A DNA stretch of 64,000 bases from Falciphora oryzae (taxonomy: Eukaryota > Ascomycota > Sordariomycetes > Magnaporthales > Magnaporthaceae), in NCBI GenBank assembly GCA_000733355.1, contig JNVV01000006.1, positions 630,814 through 694,813 of the forward strand, in the 5' to 3' direction. Every line of letters starts with the position of its first letter. Position 1 is the stretch's first letter. Position numbers and translations under genes: made by a program. Under the pieces are notes generated by a model. It saw nothing but the letters and a program-made list of their open reading frames with translations, ran no database searches and was not told the DNA's origin. Of the stretch, positions 10,366 through 20,463 are shown one piece after another.

Positions 10366-10990
10366 ATGATGGCCTCACGGGCCGCCTCAGGCCCCCAGGT
10401 CCCGTCGCGTGAGGACTTCCTCAAACTGCCAGATGACCAGAAGACGCAGGTTAATGATGCAGTACGTCTGTTCCCATGCCACCACCACGCTTTGAGTAAC
10501 GCGCGCGCGCCAACAAAGTCTTTCTCCTTGCCTCGCCCACCTACAGTTCAACGTCTTTGACGTCGACAGAGACGGCCGCATCGACTACCACGAGTTCCGC
10601 TTCGCCCTGCGCGCGCTCGGCTTCGACCTGCCCAAGCCCGACACGTACGCGTTCCTGACCAAGCACGCCGTCCAGCCGATCAACTGGGACCCAAATCGGG
10701 AGTGCGGCCCCGTGTTCCGCGAGTTCACGCTGCCCATCTTCCAGGCCATCGCCGGCACCCTCATCTTCCACCGGGACCCGGTCGAGGAGTGCCGGCGCGC
10801 CTTCCGCCTGTTCGACAGCAGCGGCCGCGGCATGATCACGGTGGAGGACCTGAGGCGCGTCGTGCAGGACATTGGGCAGAACATCGAGGAGAACGAGCTG
10901 AGCGCCATGATCCGCGAGTTCGACTCGGACGGAAAGGGCGGTGTCAACGAGGACGAGTTTGTACGCATAATGATGCGCAACCGGGGCTAG
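10366..10990 (+). CDS. centrin/Cdc31-like EF-hand protein
   Basis: Calcium-binding protein of the calmodulin/centrin group; centrins act at the spindle pole body and in nuclear pore or DNA-repair complexes. Two exons, 10366-10461 and 10547-10990, give 179 residues. The intron uses GTACGT and CTACAG. EF-hand 1 (residues 37-48, DVDRDGRIDYHE) and EF-hand 4 (158-169, DSDGKGGVNEDE) have intact loops. EF-hand 3 (122-133, DSSGRGMITVED) is near-canonical. The second hand is degenerate and carries extra residues (WDPNRECGPVFREF). The linker FHRDPVEECRRAFRLFD matches the centrin central helix. A tandem ATGATG gives two possible starts one codon apart. Caltractin is the best name; another EF-hand subgroup is possible. 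Confidence 0.85.
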
Positions 10991-11377
10991 CAATTGATTC
11001 CAGCAAACTGTACTGCCTCGACGTGCCTCGACTGTTTTGGCTTGATATATCAGACATCTGGGACGCCCCTATTATCTCGAGAAACTGTATATCGGGCATT
11101 TCATGACCGGGTTGATTTGATTTTCTGTGGTTTTTCAAAAGTTCAAGAGTCTTTCTTTTGCGGCGCGCGAGCATGCGCCTGACTCACAACACTTGCACCG
11201 CATTGGAATAGGGCGCATCGATGCCTAAAATGCCTAGATCCAATCGCTATATTTAAGCACAGCAGAGGCTAAAAAATCCTACCTTGAGCTTCCACAAAGC
11301 CAGCCGTTACCCATCCTGCCTACACCCATCTCCAAGAGCACATATTACATAAAGGTCACTTCCGACACCGCAGCCTT
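10991..11377. other. intergenic, upstream of the F-box gene
   Basis: 387 bp with the 3' UTR of the centrin-like gene and the promoter of the F-box gene; a TATA-like sequence is listed separately. Confidence 0.5.
11248..11256 (+). promoter_or_regulatory. TATA-like box of the F-box gene
   Basis: TATATTTAA about 125 bp before the ATG at 11378, in an otherwise less AT-rich stretch. Position is reasonable for a fungal core promoter, but there is no transcript evidence. Confidence 0.3.
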
Positions 11378-13354
11378 ATGGCCGCCGCGAGCTCAGGGAA
11401 GCGAGGTCTGCTGGCCGAGGTCCCAGACGATGTGCTATTCAGCATACTAGTCCACCTCGAGACCGCCCGCGACATGGCCAGCCTCGCAGGGACGTGCACG
11501 AGACTGGCACGCCTCGTCAAGGATAACGGCTGGCGCATATTCGCCCGCACTCGCTTCCCTTCGCTGGGGGTTCCCCAAGAGCGGACTCTGAGGAACCCCG
11601 AGCTGACGTGGGCCATGATGTCCGAGTCCCTGACGTGGCAGAGCCGCTGCTGGGACAGGCGCTCGCTCACCTTCACGGCCACCACGCCGCGCCACGCCCG
11701 AGGCCGCCACTACCGCTGCCCCAGTGTTGTGGACGCCCACTTCAACCTCGACACCCGGTCCGAGCTGCTCATCTGGAGCGAGGGCGAGAGCTTCTGCGCC
11801 CGCCGCCGCGAGATCGTCGACGACGGCTGGACCGAGACCCGCCACTTCAGCCGCTTCACGGGCGGCCTGCACGGCTTCCAGCCCGGCAAGGATGACGTCA
11901 TGCGCCTATGTATAGTCGATAACGTCCAGGGCGCTGCCGGCCGCCAGGGCGTTCTCTCTCTCAGGGCCAGCGGGCGGCTAGACCTCCTGACAGCCGAGCA
12001 CGACGAATTTGGCACGTTGCTGGCGAGCTTCGGCCCCAAGTTCGCCCAGGGCGGCGAGGTAGCGGCTGGTGCGGCTCCAGAGCAGTCCTCGCTCCTTTCT
12101 ATGGATGTCTCGCAGAAAGGGTCCATCGCCGCCTGTAATAAAGACAGCCTTTTCCTGTATCATCTCCCCCAGGACCGAGACCTGCCGGCAGAGGTCGGCC
12201 CGTACCTAGCCTGCCGGTTGAAAGAGCTCTTGCTTGATAAGACAGAATCCACGCACCTCGGCAGCGTGAAGTGGATCGGAAACGACGACACGCTCGCGCT
12301 CGGCGTCAAAGGCCAGTACACGTCGCAGTTGCAGTACCTCCAGCTGACCCCATCCGGCGCCGTCCAGGTCCACCGGGCAGTCGAGCACCTGGCGGCGGGC
12401 CCTGCGGCGCTGCGGCGGCAGATCAGCGCGTCCTCCATCACGCCCGTGGACCCGCCCTTGGAGTCGTCGGGCCGGGCCAGGAGGCCGCTCGTGCTGGCCG
12501 CCTACTCGGACGGCACGGTGCGCCTGCAGGACCTGCGCGCGCCCACGCCCTTCGACGCCGTCTACGAGGACAACGTCAACCCGGAGTCGAGCATCGAGCA
12601 CATCCTCACCTGGGGCGGCGAGCGCTTCATCGCGGGGGGCTCTGCCGACGCCATCCTGCGCGTCTTCGACCTCCGCTGGAGCAAGCCCTACCACCACCAG
12701 CGCGCCCTGCCCTGCCGCTCCGTCCTGCCCTACCCGGACCCGCCCCAGCCGTTCGCCAGCGCGCGCAGGCGGCGGCGCCTGTTCGGCGAGCCGCCCCGCG
12801 TCGCCCGCTGCGACCACGCTGCCGCAGGCGGTATCGAGTGCACGTGGCACCGTTTATCGCGCGACATTTACTACCGCCCCAACTGCAGCGTCTACTACCG
12901 CCGCCGTGACCGCAGCAGGGTCGAGCCGCCCAGTTGCGTCCGCTCCCTGGCGAAGGGGTCCGACCTGAGTCCGCACTTCTTCATCGGCGTGCTCGGAGGC
13001 TTCCTGGAAGCCCGCCTGGGCGCGGGCAGGGACAGCAGCAGCAGCAGCGGGGACCCGCACCTGTCGTACGAGCTCCTCGACCTGCCGGCCGACGGCCAGG
13101 GCCGGGACAGCGGCTACGAGACGGTCGAGCTGAGGACGTCCGTCATGGAGACGGGCGACGGGCTCTCGGTGCCGCACAACGACAGGACCATCGCGCTGCC
13201 GCCGTTCCGCCCGGACGCCAAGAGGAGGACGAAGCCGGGCCACGTGCCGCAGGAGCTGCAGGATAGCCACCGCCTGGACCCGCGCTACCATCACGCCACC
13301 GACTTCAGCCAGTTCCTGACCTGGAACGGGTCGTATGGCACCGTGGCCGAGTGA
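11378..13354 (+). CDS. F-box protein with WD40-like C-terminal region
   Basis: Likely substrate receptor of an SCF ubiquitin ligase. A single exon encodes 658 residues. The F-box is at about residues 12-55 (LLAEVPDDVLFSILVHLE, then LAGTCTRLARLVKDNGWR), the segment expected to bind Skp1. The remainder contains repeated beta-strand patterns reminiscent of WD40 blades, such as LVLAAYSDGTVRLQDLR and FIAGGSADAILRVFDLRWSK. These suggest a propeller, though I cannot count blades reliably. Cys/Arg-rich and Ser-rich stretches lie in the last third. No ortholog name recognised; the substrate is unknown. Convergent with the next gene, with 288 bp between the stop codons. Confidence 0.82.
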   Translation: MAAASSGKRGLLAEVPDDVLFSILVHLETARDMASLAGTCTRLARLVKDNGWRIFARTRFPSLGVPQERTLRNPELTWAMMSESLTWQSRCWDRRSLTFTATTPRHARGRHYRCPSVVDAHFNLDTRSELLIWSEGESFCARRREIVDDGWTETRHFSRFTGGLHGFQPGKDDVMRLCIVDNVQGAAGRQGVLSLRASGRLDLLTAEHDEFGTLLASFGPKFAQGGEVAAGAAPEQSSLLSMDVSQKGSIAACNKDSLFLYHLPQDRDLPAEVGPYLACRLKELLLDKTESTHLGSVKWIGNDDTLALGVKGQYTSQLQYLQLTPSGAVQVHRAVEHLAAGPAALRRQISASSITPVDPPLESSGRARRPLVLAAYSDGTVRLQDLRAPTPFDAVYEDNVNPESSIEHILTWGGERFIAGGSADAILRVFDLRWSKPYHHQRALPCRSVLPYPDPPQPFASARRRRRLFGEPPRVARCDHAAAGGIECTWHRLSRDIYYRPNCSVYYRRRDRSRVEPPSCVRSLAKGSDLSPHFFIGVLGGFLEARLGAGRDSSSSSGDPHLSYELLDLPADGQGRDSGYETVELRTSVMETGDGLSVPHNDRTIALPPFRPDAKRRTKPGHVPQELQDSHRLDPRYHHATDFSQFLTWNGSYGTVAE

Positions 13355-13642
13355 AATGAGAAGTGGTGAATGGATAATTACAAGTTCTCATGGCTTGGCT
13401 ACTATTCCTCCCATAGACGTAGAAGCCATAATACCTCGTTTCTATAATACAATTTATATACGTGCTCAAAGGATAACAGGTAGGTGTGGTATATGTCTAT
13501 GCAGGTAACGCGGAATGAATCCCTTCCCTTGTGTGCTCTGACCTCCTTTCTTTTCGTTTGCGCCGCGAGGCTATTAGCAAAGCAGACATGGAGCGCGCGA
13601 CTCGGGAACCAACGAAAACGACCAAGACAAACGTGTTGTTTC
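13355..13642. other. convergent 3' region
   Basis: 288 bp between the F-box gene stop and the stop of the minus-strand ankyrin/RCC1/BTB gene; both 3' UTRs, AT-rich in part. Confidence 0.5.
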
Positions 13643-16600
13643 TCATGATTTTACCCCGTCCCCCCGCTTTCTGCCTCGCCCCCTTGGAGTCCCCGGCTGT
13701 TTGTTGTTCTCGCCGCCGGGCTTGCCAGGATCTTCCGGCGCGGATGATGCAGGAGTCGCCACACCGCTGCTGCTTCCGCCGCCGCCGCGTCCCCTGGCCG
13801 ACGGCCGCCCGCGCCGGCCCCCGCGCCCACCCCGACCGGCTCTGTTGTTGCCGGCGCTTCCGTCGGCGGGACCGTTGTTGTCGTCGACGGCATTCTTGGC
13901 AGCGCTGGGGTTCATGTCGGCTGCAGAGGTGGGTTGGTTGTTTTTATTGTTGTTCCCCTTGCGGCGCCCACCCGCAGCCGCAGCGTTGGCCGCAGCCGCC
14001 CTGGCCGCCGCCCTCTCCTCCTTGGCGGCCCGCCGGCGCTCCTCGTCCTGCGTGCGCCGGCTCTCCTGGTCCCACCACTCCTGGAACGCCTGCTCCTGCT
14101 GGATCTCCTGCAGGCTGCGCTTGGCGACGGCCTCGCGCACCAGCTCCTGCTCGCGCCGCTGCTGCCCGATGATGTCGGCCATTCTGAGGCCCAGCGTCGG
14201 CTCCGACTTGGCCTCCGGTGACAGGTACGACTTTGAGTGCGGCGCCAGCAGCTCGCGGCGGGGCGAGGCCGAGACCGGTGCCGGCGCCGGCGACTGGCCC
14301 GCGAACCGGGTGTCGGGCGACGCCGTGCGCCTGTGCACTGCCGTCTTGGGCGGCGGCGACGGCGACAGCGACTCGACCGCCACGAGCGGCTTAGCCATGG
14401 GCGGCACAACAGTGGGCGCAGGCGGCGAGGCTGGAGGCAGAACTGATGTCTGGCCGGCGCCCGACGGGGCGTCCTTGAGGCTGATTTTTGTTGTGGCTGG
14501 CGTGGGCTTCCAGGGCGAAGGACTGCCACTTGCGGGCTTCCCGGCTGTCTCCCATGCGCCGCCTGATCTGAGCTGGCTTGCAGCCGCCGCCTCCTGAGCG
14601 GCAATTTGTTGCTGCTTTTTCTCCCTTTGCGACGGCTTCTGCTTTTTCGATTGTGGTGGCGTGGCAGCCTTGGGGCCGGCTTCCTTCAGCTTCTGTGCAG
14701 CCAGGCCGGCCGACAGGGCAGACGGCGTCCTTGAAGAGGCCTCGCTCATGATTTCGCGCAGATCGAGCTTGGGCATCGCGAGCGGCTTGGCCTGCCAGGG
14801 GCTCCCCGACTTGGACAGGAGGGTTGCGCCCGCTGTAGGGCTTGCTGAGAAGTCAGGAGCAGCCCCCGATGCTCCTCCAGGGGTGTGCTTCGGCACGGGG
14901 AGAGGATTCTGTTCGTCTTCTGTGGCTCTTGAGCCTGCTTGCGTGCGTGGCTTTGCGCTCGGCGTCGTCGGGCCATCATCCTTGTCATCCTCCATCTCGA
15001 ACATCAGGTCTGCGGCAGACGCCTTGGGGCGGATAACAGGACTGAAGGGCTCGTTACGCGCAGCAGTCTTCTTTCGCGACCTGTCTGGAGTGGCTATCGC
15101 AGCGTCGACGGCAGGGTTCAAGTCATCCAGGCTTCCAACCCTGCCCTTGTACGACGACGACAGCCTTTTCTCCTCGTCTCTCTGGCTGACTTTCCACGCC
15201 ATCTCCCTGACGCGTCTCTGCCTCTCCTCCTCAATATCATGCATTAGCTCAGGGTGCAGCTCGTGGAGGCCTGCCCCTATGTGCCTTGACTTGACCGAGT
15301 TTTCCGCTTGGTTTTCCTTGACTACATCGTCTAGGTCAACAAGCAGGTCTTCCTCTAGGTCATCGAGCATGTGGTTCTCCAGCATGGTCTCCACCTGCAT
15401 GCACAGATATTCGAGACCTGCGTCCTTGAACATAGTGACTGAACATGGGCTAATCTCGTTCAGGAGGTGCGCGATGTTCCGAGTGGTGACGAAACGGCCC
15501 ATCACCTTTTGGCAGATCTGCGACAGCCGGTCTAGCATGAGCTCGTTTGCGATGGCCAACACATCGAGTATGAGGCCTGTGAAGTCCTCGAATGTGGGAG
15601 CCACTGTAGCATCGAACAACTCCTCGCCCGCGTCGGTGTACAGGTATCGCAACACATAGCTGAAGGGCTCTGGCTCGAAGTGCTTCATATCGATCGGTAT
15701 CCTCTGCGGCCCACCTGGCGCGGCGTCCAGGCGAGATGCTAGCCACATTCCCGCCGAGCGGCCCCTGAAGAGGCCGTCAAAATAGGGGCAGCGTTGGCAG
15801 AGCAGCGAGCTGTGGGCAGCAGTTTCTCCACCGTCGAGCTCGACAACGACGTCGGCATCCCGGAAGAAGACGGGATCTTTCATTGCCGACTCCAGATCAG
15901 TCGTCAACGTACATGCCGAGTCGTTCTGGAGCCGTGCAACGGCCTCAAGACTCGACATGCGCAGTCTTGCAGCCACTTTCATGACCTCGACGCGAAGCTG
16001 GCGAGACGCCTGCGTCAAGGCCGGCGATGGCTGCCGGATGTTCCAGGCAGGGACGGCCCGGCCTGTGTAGGCCCAGACAACGATGTTGAGTACAGTCAAC
16101 ATATCGGTTGCTTCTATCGTGATCAGCGCCTTGTTCCCCGCGGGCTCGACAGTAAGTCCCGGGGACGTATGCGTCCCCTGCGAACGGTACTGGGCCAGAG
16201 CGTCACGGACTGCCAAACTCCTCGCGCACAGGATCCAGCCGTGGACTGGTACCTTGAGGTCGGGGTGGGACGATGAGCAGATGAGCGTGTCTCGGTCGGC
16301 TTCTCCGCTCGAGTCGATGTTGGCGGCCAGGAAGTGGCGCACATCAGAAGCCAGATTCGTTGAATAGAGCATCGAGTTGACAGCATGCGCAACTTGTGAG
16401 GCCATAGAATCACCCTTCTCAAGAAGCCTCAGGACGGCCTCTCCGTCTGGCCTCGGCCTAGACGAGATGAAGCCTCGCAGCGGCAGAAGCGCGGAAACGT
16501 CATCTTGTATCGACTGCCGATCAACTGTGATCTGCTTCTTCATGACTTCCGAGTCCCTGCGAACGGCAGCGAAGGCGCCCGACGGTGAGCTGCGGACGGT

Positions 16601-18762
16601 CACAATCTTGGTGATATAAGAGATACGCTGGAACTTGAAGTCCTTGCGCCTGGCAAGTTCCGAGCCCGCCATGATGTACGCGTCCTTTGCTGTGGCCCGC
16701 CGCACCCGCCGCCACACGGCCCCGGATTCGGTGGCGATGATGACAGAGCCGTGGTCGCCAACGCCGACAGACTTAACGCCGTCCTTTCTCGCTCTCCAGA
16801 TACACTGCGGCTGGCCAACGGCACCCTTGATCTTGGACGGGTTCGTCGTCGAGGCGGAAGAGCTTGCGTCGACGTCGTGGTTCAGCCCCATAATAAAGAG
16901 GTCGCCACGACCCGTGACAGCGGCGATGGTGTCGCCGCCAGAGTCGATGTGGCAGATCCTGTGGCCTCTGTGGTGGTGATCCTGACCCCGCACTCCCCGG
17001 TGGATGCGCGAGTTTGCAAAGGGGTCGATGGGCGGGAACTTGACCCAGTTATAGCCGTAGCTCGTGAAGACGCAGACCGTGCGGTTCGCCAGCAAAACCG
17101 TGGTGGCCTTGTCGATGGCCGAGACCATGACTATTGGTGCCGAGAACAGAGAGGCGGCGACCTTGCGCGGCGTCGGCTGGATCTCGAGGGACCTCGAGTC
17201 CGCGTCCATCAGGGCCAGCTGGCCCATGTTTTTGCCCCAGCAGTACAGCGAGCCGCTGGTGTAGGCGACTGAGTGGATAGCAGAAGCAGCCACGCCGATG
17301 ACGATTTCCTTCTTCAGGACTCCAAACACCTGCCGAGGGAAAAGGCCCATGGGCTCCTCGTCCTTCTTGGCAGGAGGAGGCAGCACGTAGCCGAGCTGGG
17401 AGTGCGTGTTTGAGCCCCAGGTCCAAAGTTCGCCAGTGCTCGTCACGGCTATCGAGTGATCCTGTCCGAGAGCCACTTGTGCGACCTGGCGGTCTGCGAG
17501 GCCGCCCTGGACGGGCACGAAGGTGAACCGGACCCGCTGGTCGTCGCTCAAACCCAGCCGTCCACCGCGACCAATGCCACAGATGTACAGGTTCGAGACG
17601 GGATCGGTGGTCACGATGGCGCTGTGGAACTTGGAGAGAACCATATCGCGAACTTCCAGCGGCCGCGTCAGAACCATGGCGGGCAGTTCCTCGAGCCTGA
17701 GAGGGCCTGGGTGTTCCAACCCAGCCTTGTCCAGATGATCGGCATGGAACGTGTGGAATAGATGGTCCGGGCGGCGGAGGTGTATTCGCTCGGGATACTG
17801 CCGATCAGACTCATCGCCGACGCCGAGCGACATGTTCTTGTTGCTCCCGAACATGAAGAGCTCGTCGCCGTCCACCAGGTCTTGCAGGCCGCCAATGCTC
17901 CTAGGAACAGAGTCAGAACAACACGCCCATTTTTACGAAAGAGATATTCGTATGTAGAACAACAAGATAACATGGTAAAGGGAAATGAAAATAGCAACAG
18001 CAACAACGACGGCGAGTGGCACTTGAGAGTGGCTACTAACGTGGCGTCCTGAAGGGACAGCGACTCCTCGCTGTCAGACCCTCCATCGTCAGACGAAGGG
18101 GGTCCCAGAACATTGCGCTGGATGCTGCGTTCCCCGATGGTGCTCGCGAACAGGTCGAAGGGGCTGTTGCCCTCGTGGTCCTTGGTCTTGATGAGCTGGC
18201 CGATGCGCGAGATGGAGGCACCGCCAAAGACCCCCTCGGTAAGGTCCTTGCGCTCCCTGTCCAGGAGCAGCCGCGCGATGGAGATGTTGCCGGCGTACAG
18301 CGCGCGATGCAGCGCGTTCCAGCCGCTCTCGGCGTCCTGGGCGTAGATGTCCAGCGCCGGGTGCTCGAGCAGGGCGCGGACGAAGGCGACGGCGTTGGGA
18401 GAGGCGGACGAGGCGGCGCGCAGCAGCAGCGTGAGGCCGGCGTGGTCGCGGCTGTTGACCTCGGCCTTGCCCATGGCGGCCCCGCCCGCGCCACCGCCGC
18501 CGCCGCCCCCCGCGCCAAGAAGGGCCGAGGACTTGCGCATCTTGCTGGCAGGGGCGCGGGCGGGCGAGGTCCCGACGGCGCCGGGGCTCCCCGCAGCAGC
18601 GGCGCTGGCGACGCCTCCAAAGCCCGCGCCCGCGCCGCCGCCTATGTTGGGCCCGCGAGAAGTGCTGGGCGCATTGTAGCCCGAGGCGGGGGCCAAGAGA
18701 CGGCGGAAGCGGTCGACATCGTCTTGCCAGTAGCACCTCCAAAGTAGGTGACTCATGGGCAT
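13643..18762 (-). CDS. ankyrin-RCC1-BTB protein resembling IBTK
   Basis: Large scaffold with the domain order of inhibitor of Bruton tyrosine kinase, which in animals is a CUL3 ligase adaptor. Two exons, 18762-18041 and 17900-13643, give 1,659 residues; the 140-nt intron has donor GTTAGT and acceptor CCTAG. Domains: ankyrin repeats at about 95-165 (HAGLTLLLRAASS, GWNALHRALYAGNISIARLL); RCC1-type repeats at about 250-650 (LFMFGSNKNMSLGVGDE, ELWTWGSNTHSQLGY, LYCWGKNMGQLAL); two BTB domains at about 765-870 and 925-1020 (VHGWILCARSLAVRDAL; DADVVVELDGGETAAHSSLL). A disordered tail follows, with a charged coiled-coil-like helix (DEERRRAAKEERAAARAA), an Asn-rich stretch and a final Arg/Gly-rich segment. 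The start could be Met1 or Met3. Domain reading is firm; functional equivalence to animal IBTK is inference. Confidence 0.88.
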
Positions 18763-20463
18763 CTGGGGGCTTTGGCGCTGCGTCCGCTCCCGACACTTCA
18801 GGTTTGCGCCTCGCTGTGAGTCTCTGGAGGACCACGGCGTGTTTAAAGGCGCAAAACTGGAGAAGCGGCGGGAAAAGGACGCCGGCTTGTTGAGGAGAGC
18901 CGGCTGCTACTGTCGCGGCGCAACAAGGGTCCGGCGTCTGAGTCGAGGTGAAGTCTGGGCGCGCGTCAATCGCAGATCGCAGGGCTCAGCAGTCGGGCTC
19001 AATGGTTTCGCAGATCGGTCGGGTCGGTATGGGCTGGCAGGCGGGGAGGCAGGAGGGGTCGAGGTTGTCGGGGTTATCGGGACAAAGCGGTGGAAGAGCG
19101 CGTTGGCGAGCAATTTGGCGACTGGAAAATCGAGGCGAGTGCTTGACTTAAAAGTGTGTGTGTGTGCCCGCGTCACTGGACCTCGTCAAGAAGCTTCCTC
19201 GCATTCCATGCCATGCACGCCGCCGCCGCTACTGCTGGCCCTGGACTTAAGCTTGGTGGCGATTCGGCCAATCAACCAACACGCTCCGTCAGCGTGCGCC
19301 AGCCGAAACTCCCCCACACAGCAGTGCTCAGCCTCCTGATGGCCGTCAACCGTTCCGATGTCTTGGTAGCACAGCAGGAGCAAATCACCCAAAGCAAACA
19401 TCCTGGGTTCAATGCTCGCACATAGATAAAACAGATGACCTGCATACTATTATTCGTATATATCGTGGGGAAATATTTCCATCCTGAACAGCTTTTTCCT
19501 CCCTATTTTTTGCAACTCCTTCGTTCCCTTTGTTCTCCGCTCCACCAAGATATAGCCCCGGGCGAGCAGCTGATGGCATTGATTCTGACAAGCGTCGGCC
19601 CCTCAATCGCATGCCTGTTGGATTTCATATAAATACAATAAGAGAGGTGCATAAATTTGAGGCAGACACATCAGGCACATAATTCATGGAAATCAGCAAG
19701 ACAAGAAAGGGAAAGGAAGGGGGAAAAAAGAAACACGAAAGAGATACTGGTCACGCACGGGAGAATAATTGGGCGGGCAAGCGTTCTGGAAGCGAAGTGT
19801 CCAGTCAAGCACGACAGTGAAAGACGAAAAGGAGACTCGAGCGAGAGACAAGGAAGGAAATAGAAGTAGTTAAATCCTCGAAAACATCCGCATCAGAAGC
19901 CACGTCAATCAAGGCATGTCTGCGTCCTGAGGGACAAATGAGAGACGAAGCTGAAGCCATGAACGAAGGAAAACACTCAGGCCAGTCAACTAACCGACCT
20001 GCTTCATACGAAATGCACCTAAACGCCGGCTCAAGATATGCGCCATCGGCGGCCGAGGTCAGAGACGTTGAAAATTGGGTAGAGAAAGGAAAGAAAATAG
20101 GCAGAAAAACAAAATATGGAAGGACCATAGATGCAGTCTCGATATCTGTCATCCTGTCAACGCCTCGCTCGGTAAAAGTCAGGGTTTTGCGTTGGGGAAA
20201 GAGCAGTTAAATAACAGGATAATAAACATGGACAAGGTGGAAAGCTCCGAATGTTCTGTGTGTGCGACTGGCAGAAGCTGCCATTCCATCGGCTTTTTTT
20301 TCTTTTTCTTTTTCTCTTCCCCCCCGCCTTCGTCACTTTTGCATCTTCAGATTTTGGCGTTCTTTTTTTTTTTTTTTTTTTTTCTGTGTTCCGGGTTCCC
20401 TGGTTCCGCCATGTTTTCTTGTAGCTTCCCTCAGATACAGAGCAGAAGGGAATCGGTACCGGT
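18763..20463. other. intergenic between two minus-strand genes
   Basis: 1.7 kb holding the promoter/5' UTR of the ankyrin-RCC1-BTB gene and, on the RIM15 side, the RIM15 3' UTR with long T runs (about 20297-20316 and 20366-20383). No open frame with family character seen. Confidence 0.5.

Noticed and set aside
17668..18762. 364-codon frame as a separate ankyrin gene
   Set aside because: Its end runs past a GTTAGT donor; splicing at 18041/17900 joins it smoothly to the RCC1-BTB frame.
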